From assembly GCF_900536025.1 (NCBI RefSeq), contig NZ_UNOZ01000002.1:372001-436000 (forward strand): a stretch of 64,000 nucleotides of DNA, in the 5' to 3' direction. Shown in pieces: positions 49,980-58,909 of the stretch (the stretch's first letter is position 1; every line of letters starts with the position of its first letter). The DNA is from Pseudomonas reidholzensis (GTDB lineage: Bacteria; Pseudomonadota; Gammaproteobacteria; Pseudomonadales; Pseudomonadaceae). The notes beneath the pieces were generated by a model that searched no databases, was not told the origin of the DNA, and worked only from the letters and a program-made list of their open reading frames with translations. The translations under genes were made by a program, and so were the position numbers.

Positions 49980-50420
49980 ATGAGCCTGTTCAGTTTCGTC
50001 AAAGAAGCCGGCGAGAAATTGATCGACCTGCTGACCCCTGGCAATGCCAATGCCGAGGAGCAGCTCAAGGAGCATGTGAGCAAGGTTGGCCTGGGTAACC
50101 CGAACATCACGGCCACTGTAGAGGGTGACACGATCACCCTCAAGGGCGAGGTGGCGAGCCAGGAGGAGAAAGAAAAGATCATTCTGGCGGCCGGCAACAT
50201 CAATGGGGTGGCCAGCGTCGATGACCAGATCACCGTGACCGGGCCGGTGGCCCAGGCGGCGAAGTTCGTCACGGTAGAGAAGGGCGATACCCTGAGTGCC
50301 ATTTCCAAGCGGGTGTATGGCGACCCGAACAAGTACCAGAAGATTTTCGAGGCGAACAAGCCGCTGCTGTCGCATCCGGACAAGATCTATCCGGGGCAGG
50401 TGTTGCGCATTCCAGATTAA
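49980..50420 (+). CDS. kbp: BON-LysM protein, Kbp/YgaU-like
   Basis: 146 residues from ATG 49980 (AAGGAGC 5-11 nt upstream; the frame is open from 49851). A short amphipathic N-terminus (SLFSFVKEAGEKLIDLL), a BON domain (about 25-90, VEGDTITLKGEVASQEEKEK) and a LysM domain (about 97-145, VTVEKGDTLSAISKRVYGDP to YPGQVLRIP). The E. coli counterpart is a cytoplasmic potassium-binding protein induced by osmotic stress. No signal peptide. Single gene. Confidence 0.9.
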   Translation: MSLFSFVKEAGEKLIDLLTPGNANAEEQLKEHVSKVGLGNPNITATVEGDTITLKGEVASQEEKEKIILAAGNINGVASVDDQITVTGPVAQAAKFVTVEKGDTLSAISKRVYGDPNKYQKIFEANKPLLSHPDKIYPGQVLRIPD

Positions 50421-50772
50421 CAGCTCTATCGCCGGGCAAGCCCCACGCAACAGTCCAAGCGGTCAGGTTTTAGATTGAGAAATGTCCTACGTGTAAGCAC
50501 TGGAAGCACTGACTGAAGAAGCTCCAGTTTCGCAATTGTTCATCCAGTATTCTGTTGAGTAGCAGGCGAGCGCTTCACCGTAAGGTGAGCGCGGCCAGGG
50601 TGGCCAATATACGTCACCACCCATCATGGGCTAACCCATCAGGCGGTTGACGTTGGCACCCGCTTTGGATAGCCTGAACTCAACACACTCGCCACACGTC
50701 CTGCCCAACGGGTAGGGTCCTGCTTCAAAGCAGGCGTGCAAAAGGCGAGTTTTTTTTGCCTGGAATTTGAGC
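50421..50772. other. Intergenic region ahead of the Abi gene
   Basis: 352 bp. The first 130 bp are featureless and relatively AT-rich. From 50554 to 50757 almost every segment pairs with another; that part is listed as an RNA. No convincing promoter was assigned; TATTCT (50548-50553) is a weak -10 candidate. Confidence 0.6.
50554..50757 (+). ncRNA. Highly structured RNA with intrinsic terminator upstream of Abi toxin
   Basis: Two multi-branched modules. Module 1 is closed by GTTGAGT (50554-50560)/ACTCAAC (50678-50684) and CAGGC (50563-50567)/GCCTG (50672-50676), and contains GCGCTTCACC/GGTGAGCGC (50570-50592, one bulge), GGCCA/TGGCC (50593-50605), and ACGTCA/TGACGT (50611-50616/50648-50653) around ATGGG-CTAA-CCCAT (50626-50639). 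Module 2 is closed by ACTCGCC/GGCGAGT (50687-50693/50744-50750) and CACG/CGTG (50695-50698/50735-50738) around two tandem hairpins, CCTGCCC-AAC-GGGTAGG (50700-50716) and CCTGCTT/AAGCAGG (50719-50734). Seven more T follow directly, 15 bp before the Abi start. All pairings were read by eye; expression is inferred. The layout RNA-terminator-toxin is that of RNA-antitoxin systems. Confidence 0.65.
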
Positions 50773-51684
50773 ATGCCCAAGACGGCTCTCTTGAAAAAGT
50801 CTCCATTCGCAAAAAAAGCGCTCACTCCCCAGGCGCTGCTCGCCAAGCTGAAGTCGCAAGGCCTGATTGTCAGGGACGACAGCCTGACCCTCAGATACAT
50901 CGCGTATGTCGGCCATTTTCGCTTGAAGGGGTATTGGTATCAGTTTCAGGACGGCGTGACTAAAAACTTCTTGCCGAACACTACCTTTGAGCAGATCTAC
51001 GAGCGCTACGAATGTGATCGTGAAATTCGGGCGATCTTGATGGAGTCAGCAGAGCGGCTGGAAGTGGCGGTGCGCAGTGTGATCTGCAATACCTTGAGCC
51101 TCAAGTACTCGCCGCATTGGTATTTGAAGTCAGAAATTTTTGCCCCGAAAGGACGAAATGGCATCGGTCAGATGCTCTCGAGGATTGAGGGCGAGGTTGA
51201 GCGAGCCTCATCGCGCATCTACGTAAAGGCCTACTACGAGAGCTACGAGGACCCTTACCTCCCTCCCAGTTGGACCATGAGTGAATGCGTGACATTGGGC
51301 ACGTGGTCAAAAATTTTCGCCATGCTCAGAGACCCTGCTGATCGGAGAATGATCTCGTCTAAGTTCGGGATCACTCAGGTCGAAGTTTTCGAAAGTTGGC
51401 TGCATACCCTGACAGTACTCCGAAACATGGCGGCCCATCATGACCGCTTCATCGATGTCAAAATTGGCGTTTCACCCACCAATTTGAAACGTAAGAACAT
51501 CAAGTTCACAGACAATAAGACGGTCTATGCCTCACTCACCGTCGTCCATGTGCTTTTGCGCTCAATCGGCTTTAACGGTAGTTTCAAGAACAGGCTCGCA
51601 TCCCTGGAGGACCGCTATGGCGCGTCTCATTTCCAACGCTTTGGCTTTCCTGAACACTGGAAAACCGAGGCCGAAGGATGGTGA
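50773..51684 (+). CDS. Abi_2 family (AbiF/AbiD-like) HEPN abortive-infection protein
   Basis: 303 residues from ATG 50773 (GGAA 7 nt upstream; an in-frame TTG at 50767 is less likely). Abi-like pattern: N-terminal LTPQALLAKLKSQGLIVRDD, YIAYVGHFRLKGYWYQFQ, FEQIYERYECDREIRAILMESAERLEVAVRS, then MSECVTLGTWSKIF, and the C-terminal LRNMAAHHDR (near residue 220), an R-x4-H motif of HEPN ribonucleases. No signal or membrane segment. Base composition and codon use are clearly more AT-rich than the core genes around it, suggesting acquisition. Probably an RNA-cleaving toxin triggered by phage; the preceding structured RNA may be its antitoxin or guide. Exact Abi subtype is inferred. Confidence 0.85.
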   Translation: MPKTALLKKSPFAKKALTPQALLAKLKSQGLIVRDDSLTLRYIAYVGHFRLKGYWYQFQDGVTKNFLPNTTFEQIYERYECDREIRAILMESAERLEVAVRSVICNTLSLKYSPHWYLKSEIFAPKGRNGIGQMLSRIEGEVERASSRIYVKAYYESYEDPYLPPSWTMSECVTLGTWSKIFAMLRDPADRRMISSKFGITQVEVFESWLHTLTVLRNMAAHHDRFIDVKIGVSPTNLKRKNIKFTDNKTVYASLTVVHVLLRSIGFNGSFKNRLASLEDRYGASHFQRFGFPEHWKTEAEGW

Positions 51685-51699
51685 CTTGATTGACGCGTC

Positions 51700-52362
51700 T
51701 CACAACCCCTCAAGCAACTCCCGATAATCTTCCACCGCAGCAAACTCCTGGGTATCCCGCGGCGCCGACTTGCTGTCCGGCTGCCTCACCGCCAACAGAT
51801 GGCCCACCCCGAAGCGCTGCGCGCTGCGCAGGATCGCCAGGGTGTCATCGATGAACAGGCTACGCGCCGGGTCAAAGCCGATGTCCGCCTGCAACGCATC
51901 CCAGAACTGCTCACTCTCCTTCGGATAGCCGTAATCATGCGAGCTGATCAGCCGCTCGAAATACGGCGCCAGCTCCACCCGCTCGAGCTTCAGCGACAAC
52001 GAATCGCGGTGCGCATTGGTGATCATCACCACGCGCTTGCCCGCCTTGCGAATGGCCGCCAGGAAGGTGTCGGCATCCGGGCGCAGGGCGATCAGGTCGG
52101 CGGTCTCCAGCTTCAGCTGGCGGATCGGCAGGTTGAGCTCGCGGGTCCAGAAGTCCAGGCAGTACCAGTTGAGCGTACCGGCGTTGCGTTCGAACAGCGG
52201 CTGCAGCTCCATTTCCGCCATCGCCCGGCTCACCCCATGCAGTTCGGCATAGCGCTGGGGCAGGTGTTCCAGCCAGAACTGGTTGTCGTAGTGCAGATCC
52301 AGCAGGGTGCCATCCATGTCCAGCAGGACAGTATCGATGGCAGACCAGGAAAGAAGCGGCAT
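51700..52362 (-). CDS. yrfG: HAD-family GMP/IMP nucleotidase YrfG
   Basis: 220 residues from ATG 52362 (MPLLSWSAIDTVLLDMDGTL). HAD motifs: DMDGTLLDL (nucleophile Asp), VMITNAH (Thr), K in YPKESEQFW and FIDDTLAILRSA. Family length and pattern match YrfG, which dephosphorylates purine nucleotides. It lies back-to-back with nudE, 64 bp apart, and is convergent with the Abi gene. Confidence 0.87.
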   Translation of the reverse strand: MPLLSWSAIDTVLLDMDGTLLDLHYDNQFWLEHLPQRYAELHGVSRAMAEMELQPLFERNAGTLNWYCLDFWTRELNLPIRQLKLETADLIALRPDADTFLAAIRKAGKRVVMITNAHRDSLSLKLERVELAPYFERLISSHDYGYPKESEQFWDALQADIGFDPARSLFIDDTLAILRSAQRFGVGHLLAVRQPDSKSAPRDTQEFAAVEDYRELLEGL

Positions 52363-52426
52363 GGGAAACTCTCGATCAGGTGGCTGGCCACGGTATAGTA
52401 ACCCGTTCACGCCAAGGAGCCGCCCC

Positions 52427-52993
52427 ATGCGCCAGAAACCCACCGTCCTCAGCCGCGAAATTGTCGCCAGCAGCCGTCTGTTCCGTGTCGAAGCCGTGCA
52501 ATTGCGCTTCTCCAATGGCACCGAACGGACCTACGAGCGGTTGGTCGGCCGGGGCAATGGCTACGGCGCGGTGATGATCGTGGCGATGCTCGATGCCGAG
52601 CATGCGGTGCTGGTCGAGGAATACTGCGGCGGCACCGACGAATACGAACTGTCCCTGCCCAAGGGCCTGATCGAGCCGGGTGAAGACGTGCTGTCCGCAG
52701 CCAACCGCGAGCTCAAGGAAGAAGCCGGTTTCGGTGCCCGCCAGCTGGAGCACCTGACCGAACTGTCGCTGTCGCCCGGCTACATGAGCCAGAAGATCCA
52801 GGTGGTGCTGGCCACTGACCTGTATGAAGAGCGCCTCGAAGGCGACGAACCCGAGCCGATGGGCGTCGACAAGGTCAACCTGCGCGAGCTCTCGGCGCTG
52901 GCCATGCACCCGCAATTCACCGAAGGCCGGGCGCTGGCGGCGTTGTACCTGGTGCGCGACATGCTCACCCAGCGCGGGCTGCTCAGCGTATGA
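52427..52993 (+). CDS. nudE: ADP-compound hydrolase NudE
   Basis: 188 residues from ATG 52427 (AAGGAG 7-12 nt upstream; the frame is open from 52307). The Nudix box GLIEPGEDVLSAANRELKEE...GF is complete (REL-x-EE). NudE hydrolyses ADP-ribose, Ap3A and NADH. Its stop overlaps the cysQ start (ATGA), a gene pair conserved in gamma-proteobacteria. Confidence 0.92.
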   Translation: MRQKPTVLSREIVASSRLFRVEAVQLRFSNGTERTYERLVGRGNGYGAVMIVAMLDAEHAVLVEEYCGGTDEYELSLPKGLIEPGEDVLSAANRELKEEAGFGARQLEHLTELSLSPGYMSQKIQVVLATDLYEERLEGDEPEPMGVDKVNLRELSALAMHPQFTEGRALAALYLVRDMLTQRGLLSV

Positions 52994-53817
52994 ACGACCA
53001 GGACCTGATGCAGCATGTGGTCAAGCTCGCCGACCTCGCCGGCGAGGCGATCCTGCCGTTCTGGCGTGCCGATGTGGCGGTCACGGCCAAGGCCGACGAC
53101 TCGCCGGTGACCGCCGCCGACCTGGCCGCTCACCATGTCATTGCCGACGGCCTGCGGGCCTTGGCGCCGCAGATCCCGGTGCTGTCCGAGGAAGACTGCG
53201 AGATCGCCCTCGCCGAGCGGGCCGGCTGGCAGCGCTGGTGGCTGGTCGATCCGCTGGATGGCACCAAGGAATTCATCGCCGGCAGTGAAGAATTCACCGT
53301 CAACATCGCCTTGATCGAAGACGGCGAAGTGGTGTTCGGCGTGGTTGCGATGCCGACCAACGGCCGCTGCTATTTCGGCGGCCGTGCGCTGGGCGCCTGG
53401 CGTACCGAGCGGGGCGGCCAGGCCGAGCGGATCCAGGTGCGCGATACGCCGCCCGCCGATGGCCGCTTCACGGTGGTCGCCAGCCGCCGCCACTCCAGCC
53501 CGCAACAGGAAGCCTTGCTGGCGGGCCTGAGCGGGGCCGTGGGTGAGCTGGAGCTGGCGAACATCGGCAGTTCGCTGAAATTCTGCCTGCTGGCCGAAGG
53601 CGCCGCCGATTGCTATCCGCGCTTGGCACCGACCTCGCAGTGGGACACCGCCGCTGCCCAGGGCGTGCTGGAGGGCGCGGGTGGCGAGGTGATCAACCTG
53701 GACGGGCAGCCGTTCCGCTACCCGCCACGCGAGTCCTTGCTCAACCCGTTCTTCCTGGCACTGCCCAGCGCCGCGACGTGGCGCCAGGCGCTGATCCAGC
53801 TCGCTTCAGCGATGTAG
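52990..53817 (+). CDS. cysQ: 3'(2'),5'-bisphosphate nucleotidase
   Basis: 275 residues, inositol-monophosphatase fold: metal-site Glu pair LSEEDCEIA (near residue 67), VDPLDGTKEFI (DPxDGT, near 90) and the C-terminal QWDTAAAQG (WDxAA). It removes adenosine 3',5'-bisphosphate, a by-product of sulfate assimilation, to AMP. Its last 12 bp overlap the convergent thioesterase gene. Confidence 0.93.
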   Translation: MNDQDLMQHVVKLADLAGEAILPFWRADVAVTAKADDSPVTAADLAAHHVIADGLRALAPQIPVLSEEDCEIALAERAGWQRWWLVDPLDGTKEFIAGSEEFTVNIALIEDGEVVFGVVAMPTNGRCYFGGRALGAWRTERGGQAERIQVRDTPPADGRFTVVASRRHSSPQQEALLAGLSGAVGELELANIGSSLKFCLLAEGAADCYPRLAPTSQWDTAAAQGVLEGAGGEVINLDGQPFRYPPRESLLNPFFLALPSAATWRQALIQLASAM

Positions 53818-54261
53818 CACGTACTGCCCGCTGAACCGCACGGCGGGCGCATCGCTGCCGAGGTTCGAGACCACCGTGTGCAGCGTCAGGCGCGCCCGCC
53901 CACGGCGCTGATAGAGCGCCACGAAACGTTCCCAGGTCTGGTCGTCCGGCGCCTCGCAGCGGGCGATTGCCGCGCCGGTGACCGGCAGTGGATAACTGAT
54001 CTGGCCCTCCTGGATGACGATGTGCCCATCGTCGATCCCCGCCTCGCGCAGGCGCAGGTGCAACCAGCCCCAACCGACCAGCACCGCCGCGCAGTACAGG
54101 CTGCCGCCGAACATGGTGCTCTTGTGGTTGACGTTGGCCTCCAGCGGCAACTGCAGCTGCAGGCAGCGGTCTTGCCAGGCGATCACTTGCAGGCCCATCT
54201 CGCGGGTCAGCGGAATGTCGCTGTGCAACACCCCTTGCAGGTACTGGGTGTCCGGGTTCAT
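53806..54261 (-). CDS. YiiD_C-type thioesterase-like protein
   Basis: 151 residues. VNHKSTMFGGSLYCAAVLVGWGWLHL is the hotdog helix of the YiiD C-terminal domain family (putative thioesterase), and the end is a short strand ARLTLHTVVSNLGSDAPAV. Substrate unknown. It overlaps dctD by 4 bp and cysQ by 12 bp. Confidence 0.8.
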   Translation of the reverse strand: MNPDTQYLQGVLHSDIPLTREMGLQVIAWQDRCLQLQLPLEANVNHKSTMFGGSLYCAAVLVGWGWLHLRLREAGIDDGHIVIQEGQISYPLPVTGAAIARCEAPDDQTWERFVALYQRRGRARLTLHTVVSNLGSDAPAVRFSGQYVLHR

Positions 54262-55655
54262 GGACGGTGGTCCTCGTGTTCGTCAGCCCCGCCGAAGCTC
54301 AGGCCGTGCTTGCGCAGCTTGTCGTGCAGGGTCTTGCGCGGGATGCCCAGCGCTTCGGCGAGGCTGCGCATGGAGCTGTGTGGCTGGGTCAGCTCGGCGG
54401 CGATCAGCGAGCGTTCGAACTGCTCGACCTGCTCGCTCAGGTTGCCGAGCGACAGCGCCTCGGCAGTCGGCGTCGCCGCCGGCAGTTGGCCGTCGAGGGC
54501 CAGCTCGAGGCCCAGGGCGAAGCGTTCGGCGGCGTTCTGCAGCTCGCGCACGTTGCCTGGCCAGTCATGGCGCAGGAGCATGGCCCGTTGCGCCGGCTGC
54601 AGGCTGTGCGGGGCCAGGCCATGGCGCTGGCTGGCGGCGTCGGCGAAATGCTGGAACAGCAGCAGGATGTCGTCGCCGCGTTCGCGCAGCGCCGGAATGC
54701 GCAGCGGGGCGACGTTCAGGCGGTAATACAGGTCGGCGCGGAAGCGCCCCTGATCGGCGGACTGGCGCAGGTCTTCCTTGGTCGCGGCGATGATGCGGAT
54801 GTCCAGCGGGATCAACTGGTTGCCCCCCAGGCGCTCGACCACCCGCTCCTGCAGCATGCGCAGCAGCTTGACCTGCACATCCAGGCTCATGCTCTCGATC
54901 TCGTCGAGGAACAGCGTGCCGCCATTGGCGAACTCGAACTTGCCGATACGGCGCTTTTGCGCGCCGGTAAACGCCCCGGGCTCATGGCCGAACAGCTCGC
55001 TCTCGACCACCGACTCGGCCAGGGCGCCGGCGTTGATCGCCACGAACGGGCCGTCGCGACGGCTCGACAGGTCGTGCAGGGCGCGCGCCACCACCTCTTT
55101 GCCGGCCCCGGTTTCACCGAGGATCAGCACGTCGGCGCGGGTCCCGGCGAGGGCGCCGATCTGCTCGCGCAGGCGCTGCATGGCGGGCGACTGGCCGACC
55201 AGGCGCGTCGACAACTGCTGACGGTCGCTCAGCGCCAGGCGCAGGCTGCGGTTGTCCAGCACCAGCCGACGCAGGGCCAGGGCGCGCCGCACGCTGTCGA
55301 GCAGGGCGTCACTGGCGAAGGGTTTTTCGAGGAAGTCATAGGCGCCGGCACGCATCGCCTGCACCGCCAGCGGCACGTCGCCGTGGCCGGTGATCAGCAG
55401 CACCGGCAGCTCGTGGTCGCGCCCGCGCAGGTGCTCGAGCAACTGCAGGCCGTCGATGCCGGGCATGCGGATATCGCTGACGACCACGCCCGGCCAGTCT
55501 GGCTCGATGCGCTCGGCCAGGCCCTGGGCATCGGCCAGGGTCACCACCTTTAGCCCGGCCAGGTCCAGGGTCTGGCCGAGGGCCTGGCGCAGGTGCGGGT
55601 CGTCGTCGACCAGGATCACCTGGGTACGGCTGTCGATCAAAGTCTCGGGCGTCAT
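54258..55655 (-). CDS. dctD: Sigma-54-dependent response regulator, DctD-like
   Basis: 465 residues. Receiver domain (about 12-125, Asp in VVVSDIRMPGIDG, Lys in LEKPFASD), AAA+ domain with GETGAGKE (Walker A), GAFTGAQ (the sigma-54 contact loop) and LFLDEIESM (Walker B), and a Fis-type helix-turn-helix at the end (MRSLAEALGIPRKTLHDKLRKHG). It activates sigma-54 promoters when phosphorylated by the overlapping kinase (4 bp). By family it should control C4-dicarboxylate transport, but no transporter gene is beside it. Confidence 0.9.
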   Translation of the reverse strand: MTPETLIDSRTQVILVDDDPHLRQALGQTLDLAGLKVVTLADAQGLAERIEPDWPGVVVSDIRMPGIDGLQLLEHLRGRDHELPVLLITGHGDVPLAVQAMRAGAYDFLEKPFASDALLDSVRRALALRRLVLDNRSLRLALSDRQQLSTRLVGQSPAMQRLREQIGALAGTRADVLILGETGAGKEVVARALHDLSSRRDGPFVAINAGALAESVVESELFGHEPGAFTGAQKRRIGKFEFANGGTLFLDEIESMSLDVQVKLLRMLQERVVERLGGNQLIPLDIRIIAATKEDLRQSADQGRFRADLYYRLNVAPLRIPALRERGDDILLLFQHFADAASQRHGLAPHSLQPAQRAMLLRHDWPGNVRELQNAAERFALGLELALDGQLPAATPTAEALSLGNLSEQVEQFERSLIAAELTQPHSSMRSLAEALGIPRKTLHDKLRKHGLSFGGADEHEDHRP

Positions 55656-57466
55656 GCCGAGGGGTCCTCCGAAGTGGGCAGGGTGGCGCCGGGCTTGGCC
55701 ACGCGCATCTGCAGGGTGAGCAGGGCGCCACCTTCCGGGTGGTTGCCGAGCAGCAGTTCGCCGCCAAGGGTGCGCATCAGGCTTTCGCAGATGGCCAGGC
55801 CGAGGCCCAGGCCCTGGGTGCGGGTCTTGGTGGTGAAGAACGGCTCCTTGGCCCGCTCCAGGGCTTGGCGGGTGAAGCCTGGGCCGTTGTCGCGGATGTA
55901 CAGGTAGACGTAGTCGTCGCGTTTTTCGGCACTCAGCCAGAGCTTGCGCGGGTTGGCTTTTTCAGTGAGCGCATCAAGGGCGTTCGCCAGCAGGTTGCCG
56001 AGCACCTGGCGCAGGCGGGTTTCGCCGGCCTGGACCCACAGCGGGGCGTCGGGCAGGTCGCGGATCAGCTCCACGGCCATGGCCCGGCGGCGCTTGGCGA
56101 GCAGGGCCAGGGCATCGTCCAGCGCGGGTTGCAGGGCGACGCTTTCCGGGGCGTGGCGGTCGCGGCGGGCGAAGGCACGCAGGTGGGCGATGATCGAGGC
56201 CATGCGCCCGGTCAGTTCGCCGATCAGCTTGAGGTTGCCGCGGGCGTCTTCGGTGCGTTCGTGATCGAGCAGGATCTCGGCGTTTTCGGCGTAGCTGCGG
56301 ATCGCCGCCAGCGGCTGGTTGAGCTCGTGGCTGATGCTCGCCGACATGGTGCCGAGCACCGACAGCTTGCCGGCCTGGACCAGCTCGTCCTGGGCGCGGA
56401 CCAGCTCCTGCTGGGCGTTTTCACGCTCCAGCACAGCGCTCTTGAGCCGGGTATTGAGGCCTTCGAGGTCGGCGGTCCGTTCGACCACGCGCTTTTCCAG
56501 CTCCTGGCGGCCATGCGCCTCGAGGCCGATGCGGTCGATATAGTGGCGCCGCCGTTGCATCACCAGCCCGGCGAGCAGCATCAGTACCAGCAGGGCGCCG
56601 GCACCGATCGCCATGACCGTCTGCACCGAGCGATCGATGAGGATGTGCGGCGCCAGAATGCTCACTTGCCAGCCGGTTTCCTTGATGTCGCGGGTCTGCG
56701 TCAGCCAGGCGTCCGGGTTGAGGTTGAGCGGCTGCGGTGCCTGGGTCGGGTACGGCTGGATGGCGAGCATCGCTTCGCGCTCGGCCGCGGTCAGCGCGCG
56801 GGTCGCGCGAAAACGCCAGTCGGGGCGCGAGGTCAGCACCACGACGCCGTTCTGGTCGGTCAGCAGCAGTTGCTCGGGGGTACGCCCCCACAGCGTTTCG
56901 GTGTGATCGAGGTCGACCTTGACCACCAGCACGCCGATTACCCGGTCGCGATCGCGCACGGCCGCGGCGAAGAAGTAGCCGCGTTTGGCCGAGGTCGTGC
57001 CCTGGCCGAAGAAGCGCCCCAGGCGGCCTTCCATGGCTTCGATGAAGTACGGCCGGAAGGCGAAGTTGCGGCCGACGAAGCTGTCGTGCTTGTCCCAGTT
57101 GGAGCCGGCCAGGGTGTTGCCGTTGACGTCCATCAGGTACATCACTTCGGCGCCGGTCTGCTGGACGATGTCCTTGAGCAGGCGGTTGGCGTTGGTCACC
57201 GCTTCCAGCTTGAACGGGTCGGCCAGCACCTGGCGCAACGCCGGCAGGTCGCCCAGGATCTGCGGCAAGGTCTCGTAGCGGTGCAGGGTGCCGAGCAGGT
57301 TGGCGACGTAGAGGTCGAGGGTCTGTCGGTTCTGCGAGGCCAGCTCGTCCTGGTAATAGCGCTCGGCGAGGTGGTGCAGCGGCCAGAGCAACGGCGCCAG
57401 GCACAGGGCCAGCAGCGCCAGGCTGCGCCAGCGGGGGCGCCGAGGGGGGGTAGACAGTTGATTCAT
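55652..57466 (-). CDS. dctB: DctB-like sensor histidine kinase
   Basis: 604 residues from ATG 57466 (a GTG four codons upstream is the alternative). Membrane helix near residues 15-40, a periplasmic double-Cache sensor (about 45-285; VMYLMDVNGNTLAGSNWD, FRPYFIEAMEGRLGRFFGQG), a second helix about 290-310, then coiled coil and kinase with H-box ISHELNQPLAAIRSYAENA, N-box QVLGNLLANALDAL and G-box DNGPGF, GLGLGLAI. Typical DctB architecture, sensing C4-dicarboxylates or a related acid. Lies just downstream of rmlD, as in P. aeruginosa where dctBD neighbours the rml genes (from memory). Confidence 0.88.
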   Translation of the reverse strand: MNQLSTPPRRPRWRSLALLALCLAPLLWPLHHLAERYYQDELASQNRQTLDLYVANLLGTLHRYETLPQILGDLPALRQVLADPFKLEAVTNANRLLKDIVQQTGAEVMYLMDVNGNTLAGSNWDKHDSFVGRNFAFRPYFIEAMEGRLGRFFGQGTTSAKRGYFFAAAVRDRDRVIGVLVVKVDLDHTETLWGRTPEQLLLTDQNGVVVLTSRPDWRFRATRALTAAEREAMLAIQPYPTQAPQPLNLNPDAWLTQTRDIKETGWQVSILAPHILIDRSVQTVMAIGAGALLVLMLLAGLVMQRRRHYIDRIGLEAHGRQELEKRVVERTADLEGLNTRLKSAVLERENAQQELVRAQDELVQAGKLSVLGTMSASISHELNQPLAAIRSYAENAEILLDHERTEDARGNLKLIGELTGRMASIIAHLRAFARRDRHAPESVALQPALDDALALLAKRRRAMAVELIRDLPDAPLWVQAGETRLRQVLGNLLANALDALTEKANPRKLWLSAEKRDDYVYLYIRDNGPGFTRQALERAKEPFFTTKTRTQGLGLGLAICESLMRTLGGELLLGNHPEGGALLTLQMRVAKPGATLPTSEDPSA

Positions 57467-57503
57467 CGCAAATCGCACCAGAAAAGTCTGATGCGATTAT
57501 GCG

Positions 57504-58373
57504 CTAGTTCATGCACTCGATGAGCGCTTGGCGCCAGTGCGGCTGGCTGACCTGCCATTCTCGGGCCAGGCGTGAGCAGTCCAGGCGCGAGTTGCACGGC
57601 CGGCGGGCTGGGGTCGGGTACTCGCTGGACGCGATCGGCAGCAGCTCGGCGCACGGCAGGCCCCGCGCCTCGAGTTGCTCGGCAATGGCCTGGGCGAAGC
57701 CGAACCACGAGGTTTCACCTTGCGCGGTCAGGTGGTAGGTGCCCCAGGCGCCGGCCTCGCCGGCTTGCCAGTGCTCGATCAGCGCGCGGGTGCTGGCGGC
57801 AAGGGTACCGGCCCAGGTCGGCGCGCCGATCTGGTCGTCGACCACGCGCAGTTGCGCTTTCTCTTGCAGCAGGCGTTGCATGGTCAGGAGAAAATTGCGC
57901 CCCTGCAGCGAATACACCCAGCTGGTGCGCAGGATCAGGTGTTGGCCCGCCACCGCGCTGATCGCCTGTTCACCGGCCAGCTTGCTGCTGCCATACACAC
58001 CCAGTGGGTTGGGCGTGTCCTGTTCGGTGTAGGGGCTGGCCTTGCTGCCGTCGAACACGTAGTCGGTGGAGTAGTGCAGCAGCGGCGCACCGAGCCGCGC
58101 GGCTTCTTCGGCGAGTACGCGGGGGCTTTCGGCGTTGATCGCGAAGGCCAGTTGCGGCTCGCTTTCGGCCTGGTCCACGGCCGTGTAGGCGGCGGCGTTG
58201 ATGATCAGGTCCGGGGCGAGGTCGCGCACGGGCTGGCGCACATCCTCGGGCCGCGACAGGTCGAGCTGGTCGCGGCCGAGCAGGTGCAGCTCGCCCAGGC
58301 CGGCCAGTTGCCGCTGCAGCGCCTGGGCGACCTGGCCATTGCGCCCGCACACAAGGATGCGCAAAGGTTTCAT
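57504..58373 (-). CDS. rmlD: dTDP-4-dehydrorhamnose reductase
   Basis: 289 residues from ATG 58373 (4-bp overlap with rmlC). NAD(P)-binding VCGRNGQVAQALQRQLA at the N-terminus, YSTDYVFDG and YGSSKLAGE (Y-x3-K catalytic pair) are RmlD features. It performs the last step to dTDP-L-rhamnose. Confidence 0.93.
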   Translation of the reverse strand: MKPLRILVCGRNGQVAQALQRQLAGLGELHLLGRDQLDLSRPEDVRQPVRDLAPDLIINAAAYTAVDQAESEPQLAFAINAESPRVLAEEAARLGAPLLHYSTDYVFDGSKASPYTEQDTPNPLGVYGSSKLAGEQAISAVAGQHLILRTSWVYSLQGRNFLLTMQRLLQEKAQLRVVDDQIGAPTWAGTLAASTRALIEHWQAGEAGAWGTYHLTAQGETSWFGFAQAIAEQLEARGLPCAELLPIASSEYPTPARRPCNSRLDCSRLAREWQVSQPHWRQALIECMN

Positions 58374-58909
58374 GGGAACAGCTCCCTGAACCACACACCT
58401 GCCTGGTCCTTGGGCGACAGCAACGGTGGCTGCTCCAGGCCCCAGTCGATGGCAAGGTCCGGGTCATCCCAGCGGATGCAGCGCTCGGCGGCGGGGTTGA
58501 AGTAATCGGTGGTCTTGTAGAGGAAGTCCGCCGACTCGCTGAGCACCAGGAAACCATGGGCGAGCCCTGGTGGAATCCAGAACTGGCGATGGTCGCTGGC
58601 GCTCAGGCGCGTCGCCACCCAGCGACCGAACGTTGGTGAGTCGCGGCGCACGTCAACCGCGACGTCGAGCACTTCGCCCTGGACCACCCGCACCAGTTTG
58701 CCCTGGGGGTTTTCTACCTGGTAATGCAGGCCGCGCAGCACGCCTTTCTGCGAGCGCGAGTGGTTGTCCTGAACAAAGTTGAAGGCGACCCCGGTCTGCT
58801 CCTCGAACGTGCGCGCGTTGAAGCTCTCGAAGAAGAACCCGCGGCTGTCGCCGAACACCTTGGGTTCGATGATCAGTACATCGGGGATCTCGGTGCGGAT
58901 GACGTTCAT
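58370..58909 (-). CDS. rmlC: dTDP-4-dehydrorhamnose 3,5-epimerase
   Basis: 179 residues, cupin fold: [45 protein letters not shown] (catalytic His in RGLHYQ), [20 protein letters not shown] and [26 protein letters not shown]. Overlaps rmlA and rmlD by 4 bp each. Confidence 0.94.
   Translation of the reverse strand: MNVIRTEIPDVLIIEPKVFGDSRGFFFESFNARTFEEQTGVAFNFVQDNHSRSQKGVLRGLHYQVENPQGKLVRVVQGEVLDVAVDVRRDSPTFGRWVATRLSASDHRQFWIPPGLAHGFLVLSESADFLYKTTDYFNPAAERCIRWDDPDLAIDWGLEQPPLLSPKDQAGVWFRELFP

Noticed and set aside
50700..50734. Two tandem CCTGC hairpins as a CRISPR-like or toxIN-like repeat array
   Set aside because: Only two units, differing in loop and stem; no regular spacing or spacers.
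53878..55553. Long plus-strand frames opposite the YiiD_C-type thioesterase gene and dctD
   Set aside because: No family features; dctD motifs (GETGAGKE, GAFTGA) are on the minus strand.
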